A DNA stretch of 64,000 nucleotides from Herbaspirillum sp. ST 5-3 (GTDB lineage Bacteria > Pseudomonadota > Gammaproteobacteria > Burkholderiales > Burkholderiaceae_D): NCBI RefSeq assembly GCF_004804275.1, contig NZ_STGI01000002.1, forward strand, positions 310,001 through 374,000, in the 5' to 3' direction. Below the pieces are notes generated by a model that made no database searches, was not told where the DNA came from, and was given only the letters and a program-made list of their open reading frames with translations. This document shows, one piece after another, positions 35,051 through 43,073 of this stretch (positions within the stretch are counted from its first letter, which is position 1; every line of letters starts with the position of its first letter). The translations under genes were made by a program, and so were the position numbers.

Positions 35051-36091
35051 ATGAACAAGAAATTCTGGAAGCAGTTCGCCATTGCGCTTGCGCTTTTCCT
35101 GCTCGGCTACTTCACTTTCAACAGCAAGCTGTTTGCGCAGACGCCGGAGAAGCCCAAGGTCTCCATCGCAGTCGGCGGCAAAAACCTGTTCTACTATCTT
35201 CCCCTGACGATCGCCGAGCAGCTCGGGTACTTCAAGGAGGAAGGGCTGCAAGTCGAGATCAGCGATTTCGCCGGTGGCGCGAAGGCGCTCCAGGCCTTGG
35301 TCGGCGGCAGTGCGGACGTCGTGTCGGGTGCGTATGAGCACACCATCAACATGCAGGCCAAGGGGCAGCCGATCACGGCTTTCGTGTTGCAGGGGCGCGC
35401 ACCGCAAATCGTGCTGGCGGTATCGAACAAGACCATGCCGAACTACAAAGCGATCGCGGATCTGAAAGGCAAGAAGATTGGCGTCACCGCACCGGGTTCA
35501 TCGACCAACATGATGGCCAATTTCGTACTGGCGAAAGGCGGACTGAAGCCGACCGACGTATCCTTCATCGGCGTCGGCACTTCTGCAGGCGCGTTGTCGG
35601 CGCTGCGTTCGGGACAGATCGACGCGATTGCGAACCTTGACCCGGTCATCACGATGCTGCAGCAAAAGAATGAAATCAAGGTAGTGGCCGATACCCGTAC
35701 GCTCAAGGACACCAATGCGGTGTTCGGAGGCCCGATGCCGGCCGCCACGCTGTACACCACGGATGCCTTTCTGAAAAAGAATCCGAACACCGCGCAGGCA
35801 CTGGCGAATGCCATGGTTCGTGCCTTGAAATGGCTGCAGAAAGCGGGGCCGTCGGACATCATCAAGGTCGTGCCGGAAAGTTACCTGCTGGGTGACCGCG
35901 GGCTGTACATCGAAGCATTCCTGAAAGTGCGCGAGGCGATTTCGCCGGACGGCATTATTCCGGAAGCCGGACCGAAGACCGCGCTGAAGACCCTGCAGGC
36001 ATTTGAGCCTCAACTCGCCGACAAGAACATCGATTTGTCGAAGACCTACACCAACGAATTCGCGAAGAAGGCAAACGCGAAATACAAATAA
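35051..36091 (+). CDS. ABC transporter substrate-binding protein (NMT1/SsuA-like)
   Basis: The 346-residue periplasmic protein has an N-terminal hydrophobic signal (FAIALALFLLGYFTFNSKLFAQ) and an NMT1/SsuA-type fold: YYLPLTIAEQLGYFKEEGLQVEISDFAGG, then GGSADVVSGAYEH and LKGKKIGVTAPGSSTN. Relatives bind sulfonates, taurine, nitrate, pyrimidine precursors or aromatic acids. It is followed after 49 bases by its ATPase gene and then the permease. The substrate is unknown. Confidence 0.9.
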   Translation: MNKKFWKQFAIALALFLLGYFTFNSKLFAQTPEKPKVSIAVGGKNLFYYLPLTIAEQLGYFKEEGLQVEISDFAGGAKALQALVGGSADVVSGAYEHTINMQAKGQPITAFVLQGRAPQIVLAVSNKTMPNYKAIADLKGKKIGVTAPGSSTNMMANFVLAKGGLKPTDVSFIGVGTSAGALSALRSGQIDAIANLDPVITMLQQKNEIKVVADTRTLKDTNAVFGGPMPAATLYTTDAFLKKNPNTAQALANAMVRALKWLQKAGPSDIIKVVPESYLLGDRGLYIEAFLKVREAISPDGIIPEAGPKTALKTLQAFEPQLADKNIDLSKTYTNEFAKKANAKYK

Positions 36092-36140
36092 GGTCCGGTT
36101 CTGCAGCAACGCGGAACCCTTCGTCCGGGGACGACAAACG

Positions 36141-36950
36141 ATGATTCCTGCGCTTTCGCTCGATAACATTACCTGCACTTTCATTTCCAGGGACGACCGC
36201 TCGCAGCGTTACACGGCAGTCGCCGACACGACCGTCCATGTCGCGCCGGGCGAGTTCGTGTCGATTGTCGGTCCCACCGGTTGCGGCAAGTCCACCTTGC
36301 TGAATCTGGGCGCAGGACTTCTTCAGGCTTCGTCGGGCAGCGTCAAGGTGTTTGGCGAAACGCTGGACGGAATTAACCGCCGTGCGGGATACATGTTCCA
36401 GGCGGATGCACTGATGCCGTGGCGCAGCGCCCTGCAGAACGTGATCGCCGGCCTGCAATTTCGTGGCATGGATGAAGCACAGGCGCTCGGGCTCGGTGAG
36501 GAGTGGCTGACGCGGGTCGGCTTGCAGGGCTTTGGAGACCGCTACCCGCATCAACTGTCGGGCGGCATGCGCAAGCGCGTCGCCCTGGCGCAAACACTGA
36601 TTCTCGATCCCGACATCATCCTGATGGACGAACCGTTTTCCGCGCTCGACATCCAGACGCGCCAGTTGATGGAAAACGAAGTGCTCGAATTGTGGAGCGC
36701 GAAGAAAAAGGCAGTGCTGTTCATTACCCACGACCTGGACGAGGCAATCGCCATGTCGGATCGCGTCGTCGTCCTGTCCGCCGGGCCGCGCACGCATCCC
36801 ATCGGAGAATTCAGGATCGATCTGCCGCGTCCGCGCGACGTCGCCGAAATTCGCACGCATCCGCGCTTTGTTGAATTGCATGCGCGAATCTGGGATGTAT
36901 TGCGCGAAGAAGTGCTGAAGGGATATCAGCAGCAGAAGGTGCGTGCTTGA
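36141..36950 (+). CDS. ABC transporter ATP-binding protein
   Basis: The 269-residue ATPase has Walker A GPTGCGKST (about 48-56), signature LSGGMRKRVALAQ, Walker B DIILMDEPFSALD and the H-loop FITHDLDEA. It matches the SsuB/TauB/NrtD group. I set the start at ATG 36141, where the ATPase homology begins. An upstream in-frame extension would overlap the binding-protein gene by about 90 bases. It overlaps the permease gene by eight bases. Confidence 0.93.
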   Translation: MIPALSLDNITCTFISRDDRSQRYTAVADTTVHVAPGEFVSIVGPTGCGKSTLLNLGAGLLQASSGSVKVFGETLDGINRRAGYMFQADALMPWRSALQNVIAGLQFRGMDEAQALGLGEEWLTRVGLQGFGDRYPHQLSGGMRKRVALAQTLILDPDIILMDEPFSALDIQTRQLMENEVLELWSAKKKAVLFITHDLDEAIAMSDRVVVLSAGPRTHPIGEFRIDLPRPRDVAEIRTHPRFVELHARIWDVLREEVLKGYQQQKVRA

Positions 36951-37860
36951 CCGATTCAGAAACTTCTCGCCGGAAGAAGATGGCCTTGTCCGACTTCAAA
37001 GCATGATCATGTGGCGCATTCTCAAACCAAATCATAAAAATCTTCGCGTCTGGCAGGCATTCGTCCTGGTTGCCTTCTTCGCCATCTGGCATGTCGCCAC
37101 GCGCGATCCGCAGGCAGCATTCTTCTTCGGCGAACCGCTCAAGGTACTGGCCCGGGTCTGGGAGTGGTTTACCGTCGGCAGTGGCAGCCTCGACGTGGGA
37201 ATCGGTGATGCGACCTGGTTCACCCTGAGTTTTCCTGCCGAGATTTATTCGCATCTGCTGGTGACCCTGGCCGAAACCCTGCTCGCGTTTGGCATCGGCA
37301 CGGCGCTTGGACTCGGTTTCGGGCTGTGGCTGGCTTTGTCGCCGGTCGCATCCGCGATTCTCGATCCCTATATCAAGGCAGCCAATTCAATGCCGCGCGT
37401 GATTCTTGCGCCGATTTTCTCGATGTGGTTCGGTCTCGGCATCTGGTCGAAAGTGGCATTGTCCGTCACGCTGGTGTTCTTCATCGTGTTTTTCAACGTC
37501 TATCAGGGCGTGAAGGAAGTAAGCCCGGTCGTGCTTGCCAATGCGCGCATGCTGGGCGCCAGCCGGCGGCAACTGCTGCGTCACGTGTACCTGCCATCCG
37601 CGATGTCCTGGGTATTCTCCAGCCTGCATACCTCGGTGGGACTGGCCTTCGTCGGCGCAATTGTCGGCGAGTACCTCGGCTCCGCGCGTGGAGCAGGCTA
37701 TCTGATCCTGCAGGCGGAAGGCACGTTCGATATCAATACCGTCTTTGCGGGGATTCTGGTGCTGACCGCATTTGCGCTGGTGTTGGATGGCGTGGTGGGT
37801 GTCATTGAACGGCGCCTGATGAAATGGCAGCCGAAGTCCGGTGAAACTGAAAAGATGTAA
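36943..37860 (+). CDS. ABC transporter permease
   Basis: The 305-residue integral membrane protein has about six helices and the EAA loop (VLANARMLGASRRQLLRHVYLPSAM) that contacts the ATPase, typical of SsuC/TauC permeases. GTG 36943 overlaps the ATPase gene, and ATG 37003 (MIMWRIL) is an alternative that would shorten it by 20 residues before the first helix. It completes the importer operon. The next gene converges from the other strand. Confidence 0.9.
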   Translation: MLDRFRNFSPEEDGLVRLQSMIMWRILKPNHKNLRVWQAFVLVAFFAIWHVATRDPQAAFFFGEPLKVLARVWEWFTVGSGSLDVGIGDATWFTLSFPAEIYSHLLVTLAETLLAFGIGTALGLGFGLWLALSPVASAILDPYIKAANSMPRVILAPIFSMWFGLGIWSKVALSVTLVFFIVFFNVYQGVKEVSPVVLANARMLGASRRQLLRHVYLPSAMSWVFSSLHTSVGLAFVGAIVGEYLGSARGAGYLILQAEGTFDINTVFAGILVLTAFALVLDGVVGVIERRLMKWQPKSGETEKM

Positions 37861-37878
37861 AGCAAGCCCTGCATCTGC

Positions 37879-37894
37879 GCTTTCAATTGAAAGC
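37879..37894. other. 16-base perfect palindrome between convergent genes
   Basis: GCTTTCAATTGAAAGC sits between the permease stop and the MocR stop. It lacks a T-run and a loop, so its role as terminator or protein site is open. Confidence 0.3.
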
Positions 37895-39387
37895 TACTTC
37901 TCCAGAAGCTCGCGCAAGGTGGCCACGCCGCGCTTGATCTCTGCCTCTGGAATGGACGCAAAACCGAGCAACAGGCCCGAGACGCGACTCCCCAGTCCGT
38001 CTGCCTCCTCATCGGCGTTATAAAACTGCGATAACGCGCGCAGTTCGATGCCATGCTGAAGGGCCGTCCGCGCCAGCATCTGGTCATTGCGCTTGCAACG
38101 GAACCGGACCGGGAGATGCAGGCCGGCATCGGCGGGGCCGATGTGAAACTCGTCCGGCATGTGTGCGGCAATGGCGTCGAGCAAGGTGGCGCGCCGTTCG
38201 GCATAAACTTCCCTGGTGCGCTTGATGTGGCGGCTGAAGTGGCCTTCGGCAATAAAGTCGGCAAGTACCATCTGCGGCCCGATCGCGGTATGCCGGTCGA
38301 GGATGGCCTTGCCTTGTGCGAATGCCTCTGCGAGTGCCGGCGGAGCCACGATATAACCAAGGCGCAGGCCCGGAAACAGCACTTTCGACAGCGTGCCGAC
38401 GTAGATGACGCATCCGGCCTTGTCCAGGCTTTGCAGCGAGGCGATCGGCGGACCCGTGTAACGGTATTCGCTGTCGTAGTCGTCTTCCACCACCCACATT
38501 CTTCTCTCCGCTGCCCATGCCAGCAATTCAAGCCGGCGCTGCAGGCTCATTGTCACGCCGAGCGGAAGCTGGTGCGAGGGTGTGACATAGGTTAGCTTTG
38601 CATCAGGATGCATGGCTGCACCGTAGGCCACGGAAAGCCCTTCATCGTCGACCGGGATATGGCACACGTGCGCTTGTGCGGCCCGCAGCGATGCATTGAT
38701 TCCGCGATAACCCGGCTCCTCCACCCACGCGGCATCGCCGGGCGACAGCAGCAGGCTGGCAATCAGGAACAATGCCTGCTGCGAGCCGGACGTGATGATG
38801 ATCTGCTCCGGCGCGCAATGGACACCGCGTGCCGCGCCCAGGTACGCGGCCAGTCCTTCGCGCAAAGGATGAAAGCCGGCCGCGTCTCCGTATCCCAGTT
38901 CATGCGGCGTATGACGCCAGCGTCGCGCCTCCAGCCGGGCCCAGACATCAAATGGAAACACGTCCAGTCCCGGCATGCCGATGCGGAAGGCTTTGGGCAT
39001 GCCTGAGTGGTAGTTGAGCACCGCTTGAGGTCCGACGAAACATTGTCCGCGTGCGGAGAGCGGTCGGAGCAATTGAAGCTTGGCGGCTGCGCCATGCAGC
39101 CGGGACTTGTGCGCGATGGGAAGGCTGGCGCTGACGAAGGTTCCTCGCCCGACCGTGCCCGACAGGTACCCCTCCGCCATCAGTTGTGCATAAGCGTTCA
39201 GCACTGTCTGGCGCGACACGCGCAATTGCGATGCGAGTTCGCGCGTCGGTGGCAATTGCATGCCGGGGCCGATTGTTCCGGCCAGAATGGTTTGCTTGAT
39301 CGCCTCATACAGCTGGCGAAACATCGGCACGGATGCTGTTGGATCGAGCTGCAGACTGGCGAGCGATTGGGCGAGATGCATGGTCAT
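37894..39387 (-). CDS. MocR-family GntR regulator with aminotransferase domain (PdxR-like)
   Basis: This 497-residue fusion has an N-terminal GntR winged helix (about 15-85: PMFRQLYEAIKQTIL, LPPTRELASQLRVSRQTVLNAYAQLMAEGYL) and a C-terminal class I aminotransferase-like domain with PLP Lys335 in GTLSKVLFPGLRLGY. MocR proteins use PLP or an amine to sense B6, GABA or taurine status. It is divergent from the GNAT-OsmC-PaiB genes, with an AT-rich inverted repeat between. Which ligand it senses is not evident, and no pdx genes are near. Confidence 0.92.
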   Translation of the reverse strand: MTMHLAQSLASLQLDPTASVPMFRQLYEAIKQTILAGTIGPGMQLPPTRELASQLRVSRQTVLNAYAQLMAEGYLSGTVGRGTFVSASLPIAHKSRLHGAAAKLQLLRPLSARGQCFVGPQAVLNYHSGMPKAFRIGMPGLDVFPFDVWARLEARRWRHTPHELGYGDAAGFHPLREGLAAYLGAARGVHCAPEQIIITSGSQQALFLIASLLLSPGDAAWVEEPGYRGINASLRAAQAHVCHIPVDDEGLSVAYGAAMHPDAKLTYVTPSHQLPLGVTMSLQRRLELLAWAAERRMWVVEDDYDSEYRYTGPPIASLQSLDKAGCVIYVGTLSKVLFPGLRLGYIVAPPALAEAFAQGKAILDRHTAIGPQMVLADFIAEGHFSRHIKRTREVYAERRATLLDAIAAHMPDEFHIGPADAGLHLPVRFRCKRNDQMLARTALQHGIELRALSQFYNADEEADGLGSRVSGLLLGFASIPEAEIKRGVATLRELLEK

Positions 39388-39412
39388 GCTGTTTCTGAAA
39401 TTGGTATTTTAA

Positions 39413-39434
39413 AAATAGCATTTATTGGCTATTT
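39413..39434. promoter_or_regulatory. AT-rich inverted repeat, candidate MocR operator
   Basis: AAATAGC (39413-39419) and GCTATTT (39428-39434) form a perfect 7+8+7 inverted repeat, 26 bases from the MocR start and 56 bases before the GNAT gene. The region is much more AT-rich than its flanks. Confidence 0.5.
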
Positions 39435-39489
39435 AAGAAAGCCAAAGCGGGAGATATGCTGCGGCAAATCGGACAGGAAAAGGAAAGAC

Positions 39490-39891
39490 ATGGCATCCAT
39501 TTCATATCGCACTAACGCACGCATTTCGCCGGAACAGCTGGCTGAGATATTTCGCCGTTCCGGGATTCGCCGGCCGGTTGACGATCTTGCCCGGATGACG
39601 GCCATGCTTGCACATGCGAACCTGCTGATCACCGCCTGGGATGGCGAGCAATTGATCGGCGTTGCTCGCGCATTGACCGATTTCAGCTATTGTTGTTACC
39701 TGTCCGACCTTGCCGTCGACCAATCGCACCAGAGGCGCGGGATAGGTGCGGCGCTGGTTGAGCAGGTGCGTCATGCGATCGGCGAAAAGTCCATGCTGCT
39801 CCTGCTTGCAGCGCCGGAGGCCATGCAGTACTACCCGAAGATCGGGTTCGAGCCGGTGCCGAATGGATGGATTATCAAGCGCGCCGCATAA
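39490..39891 (+). CDS. GNAT-family N-acetyltransferase
   Basis: The 133-residue protein starts at ATG 39490 after AGGAAAAGGAAAG. A longer in-frame reading to the left overlaps the MocR gene and is rejected. The acetyl-CoA site is DLAVDQSHQRRGIGAALVEQVR (motif A), followed by MQYYPKIGFEPV. It acetylates an unknown amine. It leads a three-gene set with OsmC and PaiB proteins, divergent from the MocR regulator that probably controls them. Confidence 0.88.
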   Translation: MASISYRTNARISPEQLAEIFRRSGIRRPVDDLARMTAMLAHANLLITAWDGEQLIGVARALTDFSYCCYLSDLAVDQSHQRRGIGAALVEQVRHAIGEKSMLLLLAAPEAMQYYPKIGFEPVPNGWIIKRAA

Positions 39892-39912
39892 GCAATTTCA
39901 TCGGGGATCGAT

Positions 39913-40374
39913 ATGCATACTTACGAAGCAAAAGTTTCCTGGAAGCGCCTGGATCAGCAGTTTGTCGACAATCGCTACAGTCACGGGCATGAATGGCATT
40001 TTGATGGCGGCGCTGTCGTGCCTGCCTCCTCGTCGCCCTACGTCGTGCCCGTGCCGATGTCGATCGCTGCCAACGTCGACCCGGAGGAGGCGCTGGTCGC
40101 CGCAACTTCCAGTTGTCACATGTTGTTCTTCCTGTCGATTGCGGCAGCACGGGGTTTTGTGGTGGACAGTTATGAAGACAAGGCCCTGGGTGTGATGGAA
40201 AAGAACGGCGAAGGAAAAGTCGCCATGACACGCATTACACTGCGCCCGGAAATCGCGTTCGGCGGCGAGCGCGAACCCACGCAGGAGGAACTCGACGCGA
40301 TTCATCATGCCTCGCATGCGCAGTGCTACATTGCGAATTCGATCAGGGCCGACGTCCTGGTCGAGCCTGCATGA
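39913..40374 (+). CDS. OsmC-family peroxiredoxin-like protein
   Basis: The 153-residue protein has the OsmC fold with both redox cysteines, Cys68 (TSSCHMLFFL) and Cys138 (HAQCYIAN), and Glu59 in NVDPEEALVAATSSC. These proteins reduce organic hydroperoxides. The N-terminal VSWKRLDQQFVDNRYSHGHEWHFDGG is shared by the shorter YhfA-like/Ohr-like subgroup. It lies 21 bases after the GNAT gene and 36 before the PaiB gene. Confidence 0.9.
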   Translation: MHTYEAKVSWKRLDQQFVDNRYSHGHEWHFDGGAVVPASSSPYVVPVPMSIAANVDPEEALVAATSSCHMLFFLSIAAARGFVVDSYEDKALGVMEKNGEGKVAMTRITLRPEIAFGGEREPTQEELDAIHHASHAQCYIANSIRADVLVEPA

Positions 40375-40410
40375 GTGTCGCCGCTTGATCTGCTTTTTAA
40401 TGAGGACCAC

Positions 40411-41064
40411 ATGTACCTTCAACGGCAATTCGAAGAAACCCGATTGGACGTGTTGCACGGCCTGATGAAGTCGCATCCGCTCGCCACGCTCGTGGTGCCG
40501 TCCGCATCCGGGCTCGTCGTGAACCACATACCGCTTCTCGTGTGCAGTCCGGATGGCGAACTCGGAACCTTGCGCGGACATGTCGCGCGTGCCAATCCGG
40601 TTTGGCAGCAGCTGGCGGACACTTTGCATGCCGTCGCAGTCTTTCAGGGGCCGGAGTCCTACATCACGCCATCGTGGTATCCAAGCAAGCATACCGACGG
40701 CAAGGCGGTGCCGACCTGGAACTACGCTGTGGTGCATGCGCATGGCATTCCACGCGCGATCGACGATGCGGACTGGCTGCTCAATCACTTGAGAGAAATG
40801 TCCGACGAACACGAACGCACCCAAGCTTTGCCGTGGAAGATTTCCGATGCGCCGGGAGACTTCATTGATCGCCTTGTCGAAGCGATCGTCGGTATTGAAA
40901 TTCCCATTGCCAGGATCGAAGGTAAATGGAAGGTGAGCCAGAATCGTCCGGTGGGGGACAGGCTTGGAGTTGCGGCGGGATTGCGTGCACGCGGCGACGA
41001 TCGCTCGCATGCGATGGCGGATCTTGTGATGCAGAACGCGGGAGAGATGGCGACGAAACGCTGA
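40411..41064 (+). CDS. FMN-binding PaiB-like protein
   Basis: This 217-residue protein starts at ATG 40411 after GAGGA. A GTG start 12 codons upstream is possible. It matches PaiB: MYLQRQFEE, FQGPESYITPSWYPSK, VPTWNYAVVHAHG, and PWKISDAPGDFIDRLVEAIVGIEIPIARIEGKWKVSQNR. PaiB of Bacillus is a regulator of sporulation and degradative enzymes, but the fold is a flavin-reductase-like split barrel and its real activity is uncertain. In B. subtilis it is paired with the GNAT protein PaiA, so the GNAT gene here is a plausible partner. Confidence 0.9.
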   Translation: MYLQRQFEETRLDVLHGLMKSHPLATLVVPSASGLVVNHIPLLVCSPDGELGTLRGHVARANPVWQQLADTLHAVAVFQGPESYITPSWYPSKHTDGKAVPTWNYAVVHAHGIPRAIDDADWLLNHLREMSDEHERTQALPWKISDAPGDFIDRLVEAIVGIEIPIARIEGKWKVSQNRPVGDRLGVAAGLRARGDDRSHAMADLVMQNAGEMATKR

Positions 41065-41091
41065 GGATTGTCTCGACAGCTGGAGCTTGAT

Positions 41092-41114
41092 GTGGCGTGC
41101 ACGGCGCACGCCAC
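41092..41114. other. GC-rich hairpin between convergent genes
   Basis: GTGGCGTGC (41092-41100) and GCACGCCAC (41106-41114) form a perfect nine-pair stem with a five-base loop between the PaiB-like and tal stops. No T-run follows on either strand, so it may be a weak factor-assisted terminator. Confidence 0.4.
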
Positions 41115-41137
41115 GGCTTGCAGTCCATCCTCGTGTT

Positions 41138-42073
41138 TCAGCGTAGCGCTTCCACCATTTTTTCAAGCTTGACTGCATCGGCGCAGAACAGGCGGATCCC
41201 TTCGGCCAGCTTCTCTGTACCCATCGCGTCTTCGTTCAGCATGAAGCGGAAGGCATTCTCGTCAAGGTTCAGCTTCTGCAGTTTGGCCGACTGCGCATCT
41301 TCCAGGCTCAGCCTGCGCGTGACCGGCGCTTCGCTCTCGGCGAGTTTTTGCAGAAGTTCCGGACTGATGGTCAGCAGGTCGCAGCCGGCCAGTTCCGTGA
41401 TTTGCGAAGTGTTGCGGAAACTGGCGCCCATGACTTCGGTCTTGTAGCCGAACTTGCGATAATACTGATAGATCCGTTTGACCGATTGCACGCCCGGGTC
41501 GTCCGCACCGATGTAGTCCTGCCCGGTGGACTTCTTGTACCAATCGTAAATGCGTCCGACGAAGGGCGAGATGAGTTGCACATTCGCTTCCGCACAGGCA
41601 ATCGCTTGCGGCAGTGCGAACAGCAGCGTCATGTTGCAGCGGATACCTTCTTTTTCCAGCACCTGCGCGGCACGAATGCCCTCCCAGGTCGATGCGATCT
41701 TGATCAGAACGCGTTCGCGCGAAATCCCGGCTGCTTCATACAGCGCGATCAGTGCGCGGCCCTTGTCGATCGTGCCTTGCGTATCGAAGGACAGGCGCGC
41801 ATCGGTTTCGGTCGATACCCGTCCAGGGACCAGTTTCAAAATCTCCTGGCCGAACGCTACCAGCAAACGGTCGATCACCTCGGCGGTCGGTTTCCGCGCA
41901 TGGTCGCGCACCGCTTTTTCCAGCAGCGGCTTGTATTCATCCTTTTGCACGGCCTTGAGGATCAGCGACGGATTGGTCGTAGCGTCGCGCGGCGCAAACG
42001 CCTTCATCGACTGGAAATCGCCGGTGTCGGCGACGATGGTGGTGTACTGCTTGAGTTGTTCGAGCTGGTTCAT
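41138..42073 (-). CDS. tal: transaldolase
   Basis: The 311-residue enzyme has Schiff-base Lys125 in [13 protein letters not shown] and the N-terminal [12 protein letters not shown] motif. It exchanges a dihydroxyacetone unit between sedoheptulose-7-phosphate and glyceraldehyde-3-phosphate in the non-oxidative pentose phosphate path. Length fits the TalB class. It is the last gene of the pgi-zwf-hexR-tal group, 85 bases after hexR. Confidence 0.97.
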   Translation of the reverse strand: MNQLEQLKQYTTIVADTGDFQSMKAFAPRDATTNPSLILKAVQKDEYKPLLEKAVRDHARKPTAEVIDRLLVAFGQEILKLVPGRVSTETDARLSFDTQGTIDKGRALIALYEAAGISRERVLIKIASTWEGIRAAQVLEKEGIRCNMTLLFALPQAIACAEANVQLISPFVGRIYDWYKKSTGQDYIGADDPGVQSVKRIYQYYRKFGYKTEVMGASFRNTSQITELAGCDLLTISPELLQKLAESEAPVTRRLSLEDAQSAKLQKLNLDENAFRFMLNEDAMGTEKLAEGIRLFCADAVKLEKMVEALR

Positions 42074-42158
42074 GAAAAATTCGGCGAAGAGGGAGCGACA
42101 ATCTTCAATGATAACCGGATCGACCGCCGGCCGGTTAGACCTGTATCAGCTTGGAAGC

Positions 42159-43028
42159 TCAGATTTTGGGCGGATGCCTGAGGAAGGAGTCGAACTGCAT
42201 ATCGAGTTTTTGCAGCGCCTTTTGCGCATTTTGCATCTTCTTGCGGAATTCCGGGCCGCCCTTGAGCGCCAGGCCGACTGCGAGAATATCAATCACCACC
42301 AGATGCGCCAGGCGAGCCGAAATCGGCGTGTAGGGGTCGATGTTGAAGCTGAGGTCGATTGGCACTAGCGCCGTTGCCAGGTCGGCCAGCGGCGTGCCGC
42401 TCGGCGTCAGCGCGATTACATCCGCTCCGACTCGCCGCGCCAGTTGCACGCTGTGCAGTAGCGAGGTGCTGTTGCCGCGTTGTGATATGGCGACAACGGT
42501 ATCGCCTTTTTTCATGAGCGCCGCAGAGATTGCATGAATATGCGGGTCGGCATATGCCACAGTGTGCACGCCGGAGCGGAAGAATTTGTGCTGCGCATCT
42601 GCCGCCACGATGCCGGACGTGCCCTGACCCCAGAATTCGATCTTGCTGGAGCGCGACAGGATATCGAGCGCCTTTTCGATCGCTGCGGGATGCAGGTTGT
42701 TGCGCAGGTCGAGCAGGGCATTGATGGAGCGGCTGCAAATCTTGTTGACGAGGTCGGCTGCGAGATCGCTTTGAAGAGGCAGTTCGTCTGCATGCGGCAC
42801 CGCCAGCGCCAGCGTTTGCGCCAGTTTCAGCTTGAAGTCCTGCCAGCCGTCGTAACCCAGCGCGCGGCAAAAGCGCACCACGGTCGGTTCGGATACCTGC
42901 GCGCTTTTGGCGAGCGCTGTGATGTTTCCCGCCACCGCGAGGTCGGGATTCTTGAGTACCGCGATGGCGACCTTTTTTTCCGATTTGGATAATGTGTCGA
43001 TCTGGGTCTTGATGGAGTCGAGCAGCAT
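42159..43028 (-). CDS. hexR: RpiR-family regulator HexR
   Basis: The 289-residue regulator has an N-terminal RpiR helix-turn-helix (about 1-77, LSKSEKKVAIAVLKNPDLAVAGNITALAKSAQVSEPTVVRFCRALGYDGWQDFK) and a SIS sugar-phosphate domain (about 120-255). HexR binds 2-keto-3-deoxy-6-phosphogluconate and represses zwf, edd, eda and related genes. Here it lies between zwf and tal and near edd-eda, exactly its known targets. HexR-like boxes are seen before pgi and edd. Confidence 0.92.
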   Translation of the reverse strand: MLLDSIKTQIDTLSKSEKKVAIAVLKNPDLAVAGNITALAKSAQVSEPTVVRFCRALGYDGWQDFKLKLAQTLALAVPHADELPLQSDLAADLVNKICSRSINALLDLRNNLHPAAIEKALDILSRSSKIEFWGQGTSGIVAADAQHKFFRSGVHTVAYADPHIHAISAALMKKGDTVVAISQRGNSTSLLHSVQLARRVGADVIALTPSGTPLADLATALVPIDLSFNIDPYTPISARLAHLVVIDILAVGLALKGGPEFRKKMQNAQKALQKLDMQFDSFLRHPPKI

Positions 43029-43073
43029 GGGCGATCTATGAATGTCTTCCGGCAGCCAGATTATAGTTGCCCG

